This document shows positions 38,299-47,381 of a DNA stretch of 64,000 nucleotides, one piece after another (position 1 is the stretch's first letter; every line of letters starts with the position of its first letter). Below the pieces are notes generated by a model. The model was not told the origin of the DNA, made no database searches, and saw only the letters and a program-made list of their open reading frames with translations. Origin of the DNA: Pseudomonas sp. KU43P (GTDB lineage Bacteria; Pseudomonadota; Gammaproteobacteria; Pseudomonadales; Pseudomonadaceae); assembly GCF_033095865.1 (NCBI RefSeq), contig NZ_AP019365.1, positions 2,205,501 to 2,269,500 of the forward strand, in the 5' to 3' direction. The position numbers were made by a program, and so were the translations under genes.

Positions 38299-38996
38299 GC
38301 GCGAACTCCCGAAAACTTCTGGCAGATGAAACCGGCGGCCATGCCCAGCAGGCCGGCGGCCACCAGTGCGGTTTCCCAGTGCCAGTAGCTGAACAGCACG
38401 GAGCAGAACAACGACACCGCCACACACACCACCGTGGCGAGGTTGCGCACCAGCGGCGCGATCAGCGCGACAAAGGTGGCGACGATGGAAAAGTCCAGGC
38501 CAAGTTGGTCTAGGTGCGGGATGTTCTGGCCCAGCACGATGCCGGCCAGGGTAAACAGGTTCCAGGCCACATAGAAGGTCAGCCCCACGCCAAGCGCGTA
38601 CCAGCGGTTGAACTGTTGCTGGTCGTAGTGGCTGGTCAGCGCGAAGAATTCGTCGGTGAGCAGAAAGCCCAGCCCCAACCGCCAGCGCAACGGCTGGTTG
38701 GACAGCACCGGGCGCATCGACAGGCCATAGAGCAGGTGCTGCGAGGTCAGCAGCAGGGTGGTGAGCAGGATCGACAGCAAGTTGGCGCCGCCCTTGAGCA
38801 TGCCGATGGCCACCAGTTGCGCCGCGCCGGCAAAAACGATCGCCGACAGGCCCTGGCCTTCCCAGGCGCTGAGGTTGGCCTCGATGGCCATGGAGCCGGC
38901 CAGCAAGCCCCAGGGGGCGACGGCAAGTGACAGTGGCAGGATGGCGATGGCGCCGTGGAGGAAGGCTTGGCGAGCGATAGGCGGATGCTTGGGCAT
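38295..38996 (-). CDS. AzlC family amino acid exporter
   Basis: 233 residues from ATG 38996. The AzlC hallmark opening (FLHGAIAILPLSLAVAPWGLLAG) is followed by FAGAAQLVAIGMLKGGA and SQHLLYGLSMRP, with about seven helices overall. It is the large inner-membrane subunit of the AzlCD exporter. The start has only a weak ribosome binding site, so a few residues either way are possible. It forms an operon azlC-azlD-araC with two ATGA overlaps. Confidence 0.88.
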   Translation of the reverse strand: MPKHPPIARQAFLHGAIAILPLSLAVAPWGLLAGSMAIEANLSAWEGQGLSAIVFAGAAQLVAIGMLKGGANLLSILLTTLLLTSQHLLYGLSMRPVLSNQPLRWRLGLGFLLTDEFFALTSHYDQQQFNRWYALGVGLTFYVAWNLFTLAGIVLGQNIPHLDQLGLDFSIVATFVALIAPLVRNLATVVCVAVSLFCSVLFSYWHWETALVAAGLLGMAAGFICQKFSGVRA

Positions 38997-39113
38997 GATG
39001 GCTGCGACACGGTTACTCGGTAGAGCAGCTTGCCAGAGCGCGCTGCGGCTGGCTTGAACGATCTTGCTGGTTTGCCGCCTTGAGCAGCGGCTGCTCATGC
39101 GATGGCCGAGGAT

Positions 39114-39818
39114 TCAACGATGGCTGGTCAGCCGCTGCTGGGCGGCGAGGCATCCGTTGATATCCACGGCTTTCTGCAGCAGCGTCTGGCGATGCACCGG
39201 GTCGAGGTCGCCGAGCAGCCGATAGACCTCGGCCTGGTAATCCCGTTGCCGGCCCCACTGCATTTCCAGGCCTTGTGGCTGGCTGCGGCTACAGGCCAGG
39301 CGGGTGGCTGGCTGCGGGTAGTAAGCCGCGTACAGGGTGGCCATGCTCGGGATCGCTTCCAGCGCTTCACGGTAGGCATTGCTGACGTTGTACGGAGGGC
39401 ACCAGGTGGCGATCGCAGTAGCCGGCGGGGCGAAACCCTGCTGCAGGCTCGCTTCCAGCAGCGGGCAGGCGGCATCGGCGATTTGGGCTGCGGGCAGGTA
39501 GGTGGTGTAGTAAAGCGCCAGGCGATATTGCGCCACGGGGTGGCCAAGCTCGACTGACTTTTCCAGCAGCGCCACAGCCGTCGGCAGGGTGCGGGCCAGG
39601 GCCTGACCCTGGCGGTTGAGCTCTGGGTCGCCGCCAACCGCGGTGCGCAGGGGGCTGGCACTGTCGTCCTGGTGGTCGGCCTGTTCCAGCAATGGCAAGG
39701 CCTGGCGATACAGCAGGTCGGCATGCGGGTCGATACGCACATCGAGCGCAAGCGCCGCCTGAGGCACCAGTGAGATGAGCAGCGCAGCCAGGTACGGTGG
39801 GATGGCTTGGGTGTTCAT
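39114..39818 (-). CDS. Exported Sel1/TPR-like hypothetical protein
   Basis: 234 residues with a Sec leader (PYLAALLISLVPQAALA). The mature part is helical with weak Sel1-like repeats (AVALLEKSVELGHPVAQYRLALYY, CPLLEASLQQGFAPPA). It is probably a periplasmic scaffold or binding protein of unknown role. It lies between azlC and the SGNH-like gene on the same strand, with gaps of about 90-120 bases, so co-transcription is uncertain. Confidence 0.7.
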   Translation of the reverse strand: MNTQAIPPYLAALLISLVPQAALALDVRIDPHADLLYRQALPLLEQADHQDDSASPLRTAVGGDPELNRQGQALARTLPTAVALLEKSVELGHPVAQYRLALYYTTYLPAAQIADAACPLLEASLQQGFAPPATAIATWCPPYNVSNAYREALEAIPSMATLYAAYYPQPATRLACSRSQPQGLEMQWGRQRDYQAEVYRLLGDLDPVHRQTLLQKAVDINGCLAAQQRLTSHR

Positions 39819-39906
39819 GACAATTGCAGCTGCGCCTCGGGCGTATCGGAACGACGCGGTATTCTAGCCAACCCGGGGGCATCACCGAAAGCTCGACGTG
39901 CGATTG

Positions 39907-41001
39907 TCAGACAAGCTTGATCGGCGTGACCTTGCGCTGGGCGTGTTTTTCCTGGGCCAGCCCCAGCTTGGCGGTGATCACCTTGGCCAGGGCGTTGTTG
40001 CCCAGGTCGTTCAGATGCAGGCGGTCGATGAACAGGTCGGCGCCGAATACCGGTGAGCTGCTGAGCATGCTGTTCATGTCGTAGCACGGCACCGGGTCGG
40101 CCTGGCTCTTGATGCGCCGGAAGAAGGCCATGTGCAGCTGGCTGTCGAAGGTGCCTTGCAATAGGCGGTCGAAATTGGTCGGCTGCCGCTCCAGCGCCGC
40201 CAGCATGGCGAGTTCGCCGCTAGGCAAGGCCTCGCGGCACCAGGGCAGCAACGGTTGCAGGATGAAGGTCAGGGTGGCATGGCTGTCGGCCAGCATGCGC
40301 TCCCATTGGCGCAGGGTGCGGCCGATGCTGTCGGCCGCACGTGTCAGGCGTTTTTCCGGGGCGCAGAGCGGCCAGTCTGCCAGGGGCGCGGGGCGTCGCG
40401 CGACGAACGCCTGCCCCAGGCGTTGCAGCCAGGACAATGGCCGCCCCGTGTCGATGGGGGGCATGCCTTCGTTGAAGCTGTTCAGGTAGGCCTGATGGGC
40501 CTGGGCGTAATGCGGGTCGTGTCGACCGGCCAGCACTTCGCCCAGGGCCTCTTGGGCCAGGGTGTTGAGCCCGCTGAGTAGCACCACATGGCCAATTTCG
40601 CCCAGCCGGTGCTGGTGGGTGAGGAACAGCAGCAGCTCGTGACTGGCGTTCAGACCGCAACCGGCCAGGTTCAGCCACACTTCGCCGGTCAGCATCGACA
40701 GGTGCGAGGCCACCGTGTGTTCATCGCTGCTGGCACCGATGCCCATGGCGGTTGAGCCGCCCACCAACAGGTTGATGCGCGCCACGCCACCGCGCTCGGC
40801 GGCGGAGTAGCGCTTGCCGGCGCAATGGCTGTAACGCAACCCGAGTGCGTCGGTATTGATGGTGCCGGAGCGGTAGCCGCTCTCGTGAACATGCAAGGTT
40901 TGCGGGGCGCGGCGGCTGCCCAGCTGCAGGAAGCGCTGGTAATCCTGCTGCAGCGGCAAGGGCAGGCCCTGGCCGTGTGCAGCGGTATCGAGGGTCGTCA
41001 T
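39907..41001 (-). CDS. SGNH/GDSL-hydrolase-like protein
   Basis: 364 residues from ATG 41001, with GGGAG upstream. Block I appears as INLLVGGSTAMGIGAS (GGS-T in place of GDS), block II as LNLAGCGLNASHE, and the C-terminal catalytic Asp-His block as FIDRLHLNDLGNNALAK. No leader or membrane helix, so it is cytoplasmic. Members are esterases or acyltransferases, and such proteins occur in small natural-product operons. It directly follows the LysE and haem N-oxygenase genes on the same strand (22-base gap to lysE), which suggests a shared pathway. Confidence 0.7.
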   Translation of the reverse strand: MTTLDTAAHGQGLPLPLQQDYQRFLQLGSRRAPQTLHVHESGYRSGTINTDALGLRYSHCAGKRYSAAERGGVARINLLVGGSTAMGIGASSDEHTVASHLSMLTGEVWLNLAGCGLNASHELLLFLTHQHRLGEIGHVVLLSGLNTLAQEALGEVLAGRHDPHYAQAHQAYLNSFNEGMPPIDTGRPLSWLQRLGQAFVARRPAPLADWPLCAPEKRLTRAADSIGRTLRQWERMLADSHATLTFILQPLLPWCREALPSGELAMLAALERQPTNFDRLLQGTFDSQLHMAFFRRIKSQADPVPCYDMNSMLSSSPVFGADLFIDRLHLNDLGNNALAKVITAKLGLAQEKHAQRKVTPIKLV

Positions 41002-41023
41002 GGGCGCTCCCTTGTTCGCTGGC

Positions 41024-41653
41024 TCAGCCCGCCAGTGCCTTGAGGTTGTAGGCCAGGCCACCGGCGGCGATCAGCAGCAATGCAACGCCCGAGGCCAGGG
41101 AAATCATGCGGTTGCTGCGTGGCGAGGTGATCTTGCCGATGGCGAAGATGTACAGGCTGAGCACGGCGAAATCGATGAATACCCACAGCAGGGACAGCAC
41201 CACCATGCTCTTGCCGAACGACTCGGTGATCTGGATGAACTGCGGGAAGAAGGCGATGAAGAAGATGATGTCCTTCGGATTCGAGATGCCCACCATGAAG
41301 CCTTGCCAGAGGCCGCCGCGGGCAGCTTTCGGTGCTTGTTCGGCGGTTTCGCTGATGGCCGGCGCCTGCAGGCACTCGCGCAAGGTGCCCACGGCGATGT
41401 AGCCGATGAACAGGCAACCCAGCAGGCTCATGCCGCTGAGCCAGGCCTTGTCGATGGCTGCGCTGGTCAGGATGACCCAGGCCGCGGCGCCAATCAGCAC
41501 CAGTGAAGCCCAGTTGGTGCCGACGGCGGTGAAGATCGCCTTGCGCGAGCCGGAAGCAGCGGCGGTATTGACGATCAAGGCCACTACCGGGCCTGGGGTG
41601 GCGATCAGCAGCAGGACAGTCAATGCGTAAGTCAGAGTGAGTGCGGTATTCAC
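41024..41653 (-). CDS. LysE family amino acid exporter
   Basis: 209 residues from a GTG at 41653, two bases after the stop of the N-oxygenase gene, with GAGAA upstream. LysE/RhtB markers are LLLIATPGPVVALIVNTAAASGSRKA, GFMVGISNPKDIIFFIAFFPQF and six helices. It exports amino acids or analogues. Tight coupling to the haem N-oxygenase implies export of an N-oxidised amino acid or a toxic intermediate. Confidence 0.88.
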   Translation of the reverse strand: MNTALTLTYALTVLLLIATPGPVVALIVNTAAASGSRKAIFTAVGTNWASLVLIGAAAWVILTSAAIDKAWLSGMSLLGCLFIGYIAVGTLRECLQAPAISETAEQAPKAARGGLWQGFMVGISNPKDIIFFIAFFPQFIQITESFGKSMVVLSLLWVFIDFAVLSLYIFAIGKITSPRSNRMISLASGVALLLIAAGGLAYNLKALAG

Positions 41654-41655
41654 GG

Positions 41656-42438
41656 TCAGTTCTCGATCAGTGTGTCGGGTGTGGCGTGGGCGTGGGCATG
41701 AAAGGGGCAGCGCGACGGGTTGAGCGAGCCTGCTTCCTGCAGTTGGTATTGCTTCCATTCGAAGTTGTCGTCCTGGCCGAAAAAGCCCAGGCTTTCCGGC
41801 ATGACGCCGTCGTTGTAGTGGCGTACACGGTCGCGAATGCGCGCGCGGATGCGTTGGCCGCTCTCGGTACTGGCATTGGCCACCTCGTCGAAGTTCTCCC
41901 GCGGGTTGATGACGAACGTGATGTGATTGCCCAGGTTGCGGCTCTTCATCTGCCGGTGGCCGGGGAAATTCATGTTGATGAACAACGGCATGCCGGCGTA
42001 GCAGAACGACCAGCCGTTGTCGTCCGGGTCGGTGGGGATTGAAGGTGGCCACGGCTGCGGGTCACGGGCATGCACGCCGCGCAGCACCTTCCAGGCCAGC
42101 GCCTGTTGCTCGGCGAGGGTGCACCCGGCGTCGGTTTCGAGAAACACCACCAGCGGGCTGCCGATGCGTTGCTTCACGGGTACCGGAGCGATATGACGCA
42201 CGTAGTCGGCCAGGCCCTGGGCGATGTCGTCGGCCAGTTGCTCGGCACGGGCGAAGAGGATGTGGCAGGTTGCGCCATTTACCGCCTTGCGCCCGAACAG
42301 GCACGGAAAGTCGGGGTTGGCGAGAATGCTGCGAAAGTGTTGTAGTGTCTGGTATGTCCAGTGATGCGTGTTCCGCTCATGTTCGGCGGTCAGCTCTAGC
42401 GCATCCAGGCGAAAGCAATTTCCATAACCCGTAAACAT
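41656..42438 (-). CDS. YqcI/YcgG family haem-dependent N-oxygenase (GntA-like)
   Basis: 260 residues. Family blocks are PDFPCLFGRKAVNGATCHILFA, GSPLVVFLET, FCYAGMPLFINMNFPGHRQMKSRNLGNHITFVINPRENFD and the tail NPSRCPFH. Characterised members, such as the pre-guanitoxin N-hydroxylase GntA and DcsA of D-cycloserine synthesis, hydroxylate a guanidino nitrogen of arginine derivatives using haem. It heads a minus-strand operon with lysE and an SGNH-like gene, and is divergent from a LysR regulator. The exact substrate here is unknown. Confidence 0.82.
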   Translation of the reverse strand: MFTGYGNCFRLDALELTAEHERNTHHWTYQTLQHFRSILANPDFPCLFGRKAVNGATCHILFARAEQLADDIAQGLADYVRHIAPVPVKQRIGSPLVVFLETDAGCTLAEQQALAWKVLRGVHARDPQPWPPSIPTDPDDNGWSFCYAGMPLFINMNFPGHRQMKSRNLGNHITFVINPRENFDEVANASTESGQRIRARIRDRVRHYNDGVMPESLGFFGQDDNFEWKQYQLQEAGSLNPSRCPFHAHAHATPDTLIEN

Positions 42439-42598
42439 GATTTCCCCAGGCGTTTAATTAATCGAAATTTCCAGTCATATGCAGGCAGGTTGTTGGCTTA
42501 TCTTTGTTATTTACCTGCATTTTCTGAGACGCACTTAACGTTGTAAAACGCGTGGAACTATGACCTACTATTAGTCTTACTCATGCTTCGGGGGCTTC

Positions 42599-43519
42599 AT
42601 GTCGGAACGGATCCAGGCTTTGCACGCACTGCGTGCTTTCGAGGTTGCCTCGCGTTATGGGTCGTTCACCCGTGCGGCCGAAGAGCTGGCGCTCACCCAG
42701 GGCGCGGTCAGCCATCACATCAAAACGCTGGAAGCCATGTTTGGCTGCGACCTGTTCGAACGCCGCGGCCCCAAGCTGAGCCTGACCGAGCACGGCCGCG
42801 TGCTGTCCCAGGAGCTCAAGGTCGGTTTCAAGATCATCGAGAACGCCTGTGCGCTGCTGCGCCAGGACCGCTACGGCCTGCGCCTCAAGGCTCCTTCGAC
42901 GCTGACCGTGCGCTGGTTGCTCAGGGCCCTGGATGCATTCAAGAGGGCCGAAGATACCTGCAGCGTGCAGCTGTCGAGCGTGTGGATGGACATCGACACG
43001 GTGGATTTCTATTCCGAGCCTTACGACTGCGCCATCCTGCTGGCCAACGGGCGTTTTCCGGCCGATGTCGAAAGCTTCAAGCTGTTCGATGAATGGCTGA
43101 TCCCGGTGTGCCACCCGGACTACATGACGCGCGCCCAGCCGGAGCTGGCGGACCTGCGCCACTGCGAGTTCCTGCACCCGTCCCCGGACCGCCGCGACTG
43201 GCGCCGTTGGCTGGCGCGCATGGATGCGCTGGACATCAGCATCGACCAAGGCCAGGTGTTCGACACCCTTGACCAGGGCATCTCGGCCGCCCAGCAAGGC
43301 CTCGGGATCTCGGTGGTCGACCTGGTACTGGCCACTGCCGACCTCGGCGCCGGGCGGCTGGTCACACCGTTCAAGCATGCCGTGTCCACTGGCGACGGCT
43401 ATTACATGACCTGGCTCAAATCCAGCCCCAAGGCGCGGCAGATGCACAAGCTGCGTGACTTCCTGCTGGGCCAGGTACCGGCACTGGCCTACAAGGACAT
43501 CGACTACCTGTACGGCTGA
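42599..43519 (+). CDS. LysR family regulator (GcvA-like)
   Basis: 306 residues. The N-terminal winged HTH (LHALRAFEVASRYGSFTRAAEELALTQGAVSHHIKTLE) is of the GcvA type, with the LysR substrate domain following (LKAPSTLTVRWLLRAL). It is divergent from the haem N-oxygenase operon across 160 bp, the usual arrangement for a LysR protein and its target. That gap contains an ATGCAGG/CCTGCAT inverted repeat (42479-42520). Confidence 0.92.
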   Translation: MSERIQALHALRAFEVASRYGSFTRAAEELALTQGAVSHHIKTLEAMFGCDLFERRGPKLSLTEHGRVLSQELKVGFKIIENACALLRQDRYGLRLKAPSTLTVRWLLRALDAFKRAEDTCSVQLSSVWMDIDTVDFYSEPYDCAILLANGRFPADVESFKLFDEWLIPVCHPDYMTRAQPELADLRHCEFLHPSPDRRDWRRWLARMDALDISIDQGQVFDTLDQGISAAQQGLGISVVDLVLATADLGAGRLVTPFKHAVSTGDGYYMTWLKSSPKARQMHKLRDFLLGQVPALAYKDIDYLYG

Positions 43520-43534
43520 GCCGCACCGCCGGCC

Positions 43535-43873
43535 TCACAAGCGTGCGGTGCTCACGGTGATGTAGCCCTTGTCGAGCACGGCGATGCGGATCACCGTTTC
43601 ATCGACGCACGCCTTGCGTTTCTGTTTGATGCACACCCCCTCGATGGCCGCAGCACGCATCTGCTGCGCGATGGCGCGGCCGCAGGGATCGAAGAACGCC
43701 TCGCTGGCGAGCAGCTCGATGCGTTCGATCAGCTGCCGCGTGCGCTCGTCGGTCACGCAGAAGAACAACACCCCGGAGAGGTGCGGGTCATCGTCCGGGT
43801 TGCTGACCTCGTGGGCCATCAGTTCACGCAGGGTCTTGCGCAGTTCTGCAGTAGTGCTGAGGTGCGGTTGCAT
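43535..43873 (-). CDS. Hypothetical protein
   Basis: 112 residues; the ATG at 43873 has a good GGAGG site. The sequence is soluble, with four cysteines in the middle and C-terminal part (FFCVTDERT, FFDPCGRAI, GVCIKQKRKACVDE). The family is not recognised. It is convergent with the LysR gene, with a 15-base gap. Confidence 0.65.
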   Translation of the reverse strand: MQPHLSTTAELRKTLRELMAHEVSNPDDDPHLSGVLFFCVTDERTRQLIERIELLASEAFFDPCGRAIAQQMRAAAIEGVCIKQKRKACVDETVIRIAVLDKGYITVSTARL

Positions 43874-44074
43874 GCGGAGCCTCCAGTGGATCGAACGCTG
43901 GCGCCGGAACGAAACCGGTACCGTCCAGGGGCGATGTTGTTTTCGGCGGAGGGTTACGACAAGTAAGACACTTCCGAGTGTTGCGTAGGAATTTTCTGAG
44001 AGCGCTGAAAGGATGCTTCAACCCCGTCGATGCGGCACAATTGCCCGCTCACCTGCACGCTGACCGAGGTCCCT

Positions 44075-44656
44075 ATGAACAGCCACTTTCAAGCCGTCGA
44101 CCTGAAGAAGGCCTACCGCCTGCTCAACCACGGCCCGACTGTGCTGGTGTCCGCCAGCCATCAAGGCGTGGACAACGTCATGGCAGCGGCCTGGGCCTGC
44201 GCACTGGACTTCGACCCGCCCAAGGTCACCGTGGTGCTGGACAAGGGCACCCGCACCCGGCAGCTGGTCGAAGGCAGTGGTTTTTTCGTGATCCAGGTGC
44301 CGACAGCTGCCCAGGCGCGGCTCACCCATCAGGTGGGCACCCGCAGCCTGTTCGATCAGCCTGACAAACTGGCCCACATCGGTGTCGAGCTGGAGCGTGT
44401 GGAGGGGCATGCGGCGCCGTTGGTGAAGGGCTGCTCGGCCTGGCTGATGTGCCGGGTGATCGAGGAGCCGCACAACCAGAACACCTATGACCTGTTCATT
44501 GGCGAAGTGGTGGCGGCGTGGGCGGATGACCGGGTGTTCAAGGATGGGCACTGGGCCTATGAACATGCCGACCCGCAGTGGCGCAGCTTGCACTACGTAG
44601 CGGGTGGGCATTTTTATGCGATTGGTGATGCGGTGGTGGTCGACTCGCAGGCGTGA
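44075..44656 (+). CDS. Flavin reductase family protein
   Basis: 193 residues from ATG 44075, with GAGG upstream. The family pattern is TVLVSASHQGVDNVMAAAWACALDFDPPKVTVVLDKGTRTRQLVEGSGFFVIQVP, the FMN-binding split barrel of the DIM6/NTAB (flavin reductase-like) group. It probably reduces FMN with NAD(P)H or acts as a small flavoprotein oxidoreductase. No monooxygenase partner is adjacent. Confidence 0.85.
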   Translation: MNSHFQAVDLKKAYRLLNHGPTVLVSASHQGVDNVMAAAWACALDFDPPKVTVVLDKGTRTRQLVEGSGFFVIQVPTAAQARLTHQVGTRSLFDQPDKLAHIGVELERVEGHAAPLVKGCSAWLMCRVIEEPHNQNTYDLFIGEVVAAWADDRVFKDGHWAYEHADPQWRSLHYVAGGHFYAIGDAVVVDSQA

Positions 44657-44662
44657 ACCTAC

Positions 44663-44743
44663 CGGCCCATCGCCAGCAAGGGCCCCATCAATCCCTGGAA
44701 TATCGGGGTACCTGTGGGAGCCGGCTTGCCGGCGATTGGGCCG
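44663..44743. repeat. REP pair, left copy degenerate
   Basis: A full REP arm (gtgggagccggcttgccggc) ends at 44743, with a partial mate (cggcccatcgccagcaag) at 44663-44680. It is located between the convergent flavin reductase and glcB genes. Confidence 0.75.
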
Positions 44744-44764
44744 CGCAGCGGCCCCCTCAGCGCA

Positions 44765-46954
44765 TCACCCCAGAACCTCCCGCTTGAACCGCAACCGCCA
44801 CCCATGCAGCAACGGCTCGGTATAGCCGTTCGGCTGCTCACGACCCTCGAACACCAGCGCCTGCGCCGCACGGTATGCATGCGAGCCGGCAAGATTCCCC
44901 GCCATCGGTCGATAGGCCGCATCCCCGGCATTCTGCTGGTCGACCACCTTGGCCATGCGCTGCAGCGTCGTTTCCACCTGCTCGGCCGTGACCACGCCAT
45001 GCAGCAACCAGTTGGCAATGTGCTGGGCCGAGATGCGCAGGGTGGCACGGTCTTCCATCAGGCCGACGTCATGGATGTCCGGCACCTTGGAACAGCCGAC
45101 TCCTTGCTCCACCCAGCGCACCACATAGCCGAGAATGCCTTGGCAGTTGTTGTCCAGTTCGGCCTGGATATCCGCTGCGCTCCACGGCCGGTCCGGGCTG
45201 ACGGGAATGCTCAGCAGGCCCTCCAGCAAGGTATCGCGCTCGGTGGCCGGGTCGACCTGCTCCAGTGCTTGCTGCACCGCGGCCACATCCACCTGGTGAT
45301 AGTGCAGTGCGTGCAAGGTCGCGGCCGTGGGCGAGGGCACCCAGGCGGTGTTGGCGCCGGCCTTGGGCTGGGCAACCTTCTGTTCCAGCATGGCTGCCAT
45401 CAGGTCAGGCATGGCCCACATGCCCTTGCCGATCTGCGCCTTGCCGCGCAGGCCGCAAGCCAGCCCCACCAGCACGTTGTTGCGTTCGTAGGCCTGGATC
45501 CAGGCGCTGTGTTTCATGTCGCCCTTGCGCAGCATGGCGCCCGCCTGCATGGCGGTGTGCATCTCGTCGCCGGTGCGGTCGAGGAAACCGGTGTTGATGA
45601 ACACCACCCGTGCTGCGGCGCTGGCGATGCAGGCCTGCAGGTTGATGCTGGTGCGCCGTTCTTCATCCATGATGCCCATTTTCAGGGTATGCCGTGGCAG
45701 GCCGAGCAGGTCTTCGACGCGGCTGAACAACTGGTCGGCGAAGGCGACCTCGGCCGGGCCGTGCATCTTCGGCTTGACGATGTACAGGCTGCCCTCGCGG
45801 GAGTTGCCTCGGCGTTTGAGGTCGTGCAGGCCGATCAGGCTGGTGACCACCGCATCGAGGATGCCTTCGGGAATTTCATGGCCGTCGCGATCATGGACCG
45901 CCGGGTTGGTCATCAGGTGGCCGACGTTGCGGATGAACAGCAGCGAACGGCCTGGCAGGGTCAGCGGCTTGCCATTGGCGCCCTGGTACTGGCGGTCTTC
46001 GGCCAGCATCCGATTGAAGGTCTTGCCACCTTTGCTGACTTGTTCGCTAAGGTCGCCCTTCATCAAACCCAGCCAGTTGCGGTAGACGTTGACTTTGTCT
46101 TCGGCATCCACGGCCGCCACCGAATCTTCGCAGTCGATGATGGTGGTCAGTGCGGCCTCCATGAGGATGTCCTTGATCCCGGCCAGGTCGGCCTGGCCGA
46201 TGATGCTGCTGGCGTCGACCTGGATTTCGAAGTGCAGGCGGTGGTGCCGCAGCAGGATGGCCGTTGGTTGGCCTGGGTCACCCTGGTAACCCTGAAATTG
46301 CTCGGCGGTTTCAAGACCGACCTGGCGGCCATCCTTCAAGGCCACACGCAGCGCCCCTTGCACGATGGCATAGGCGCTGGCATCGGCATGGGAGGCGCCT
46401 GCTAGCGGCGCAGCCTGGTCGAGGAAGCGTCGGCCGTAGGCAATGACCTTTGCGCCGCGCGTAGGGTTGTAGCCTTGGCCACGTGCGGCGTTGTCGCTGT
46501 CGGCGATTGCATCGGTACCGTATAGCGCGTCGTACAGCGACCCCCAGCGGGCATTGGCGGCGTTGAGGGCATAGCGAGCGTTGCTCAGCGGCACCACGAG
46601 CTGCGGGCCGGCCTGCTCGGCGATCTCGCGGTCGACGTTGGCGGTGCTTATTTTCACCGAAGCAGGGCTGTCGACCAGGTAGCCGATGCCGCGCAAGAAG
46701 CCCTGGTAGGCCGCCATGTCGCTGATCGGGCCAGGGTGCTGGCGGTGCCATTGATCGAGTTCAGCCTGCAGGCGGTCGCGCTCGGCCAGCAATTGGCGAT
46801 TGCGCGGGGCAAGGTCGTGGACCAGGCTGCTGAAGCCGTGCCAGAAACTGGCAGCGTCGATGGCCGTGCCGGGGAGCACTTCGTCTTCGATGAAGCGCTG
46901 CAGGATAGGGGCGACCTTGAGTGGGTTCATGTTGGTCTCGCTGTTCATGTTCAT
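44765..46954 (-). CDS. glcB: Malate synthase G
   Basis: 729 residues from the first ATG; starts at internal Met3 or Met9 are possible because ribosome binding sites are weak. Malate synthase G markers include [50 protein letters not shown] and [19 protein letters not shown]. It condenses glyoxylate with acetyl-CoA to malate, completing glycolate use. It is the last gene of glcDEFGB, 28 bases after glcG. Confidence 0.96.
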   Translation of the reverse strand: MNMNSETNMNPLKVAPILQRFIEDEVLPGTAIDAASFWHGFSSLVHDLAPRNRQLLAERDRLQAELDQWHRQHPGPISDMAAYQGFLRGIGYLVDSPASVKISTANVDREIAEQAGPQLVVPLSNARYALNAANARWGSLYDALYGTDAIADSDNAARGQGYNPTRGAKVIAYGRRFLDQAAPLAGASHADASAYAIVQGALRVALKDGRQVGLETAEQFQGYQGDPGQPTAILLRHHRLHFEIQVDASSIIGQADLAGIKDILMEAALTTIIDCEDSVAAVDAEDKVNVYRNWLGLMKGDLSEQVSKGGKTFNRMLAEDRQYQGANGKPLTLPGRSLLFIRNVGHLMTNPAVHDRDGHEIPEGILDAVVTSLIGLHDLKRRGNSREGSLYIVKPKMHGPAEVAFADQLFSRVEDLLGLPRHTLKMGIMDEERRTSINLQACIASAAARVVFINTGFLDRTGDEMHTAMQAGAMLRKGDMKHSAWIQAYERNNVLVGLACGLRGKAQIGKGMWAMPDLMAAMLEQKVAQPKAGANTAWVPSPTAATLHALHYHQVDVAAVQQALEQVDPATERDTLLEGLLSIPVSPDRPWSAADIQAELDNNCQGILGYVVRWVEQGVGCSKVPDIHDVGLMEDRATLRISAQHIANWLLHGVVTAEQVETTLQRMAKVVDQQNAGDAAYRPMAGNLAGSHAYRAAQALVFEGREQPNGYTEPLLHGWRLRFKREVLG

Positions 46955-46982
46955 TCAATAGAGAGGGTGTCAGTACCTGCGA

Positions 46983-47381
46983 TCACACAGCCGCGGCTCC
47001 CGCCTTGGCCACCTGGGCATCCTGTTCGGGCTTGACCCCGGACACACCGATGGCACCCACCACCTGGCCATCGACGCGCAACGGCACGCCGCCTTCCAGG
47101 CTGGTGAGCAGGGGCGCGGTGACGAACGCGGTGCGGCCGTTATTGACCATCTGCTCGTAATCGCGAGTGTCCTTGCGCCCGAGTGCGGCGCTCCGGGCCT
47201 TTTCCAGGGCGATATAGGCGCTGGCCGGGGCGCAGCCGTCCAGGCGCACCAACCCCAGGGGATGGCCGCCGTCGTCGACCACGGCGATGGTCACGTTCCA
47301 CTGTTGCGCCTCGGCTTCCTGGCGGGCGGCGGCGAGCAGGCGCGCCACCTCGTCCTGGCCGATCACGGACTTGCTATGCAT
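46983..47381 (-). CDS. glcG: GlcG/HbpS-family protein (DUF336)
   Basis: 132 residues from ATG 47381, preceded by GGAGAA. The family pattern is AEAQQWNVTIAVVDDGGHPLGLVRLDG, PASAYIALEKARSAALGR and GGVPLRVDGQVVGAIGVSG. The gene is a standard member of glycolate operons; homologues bind haem or corrinoid, but the role in glycolate oxidation is not settled. It overlaps glcF by 8 bases. Confidence 0.92.
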   Translation of the reverse strand: MHSKSVIGQDEVARLLAAARQEAEAQQWNVTIAVVDDGGHPLGLVRLDGCAPASAYIALEKARSAALGRKDTRDYEQMVNNGRTAFVTAPLLTSLEGGVPLRVDGQVVGAIGVSGVKPEQDAQVAKAGAAAV

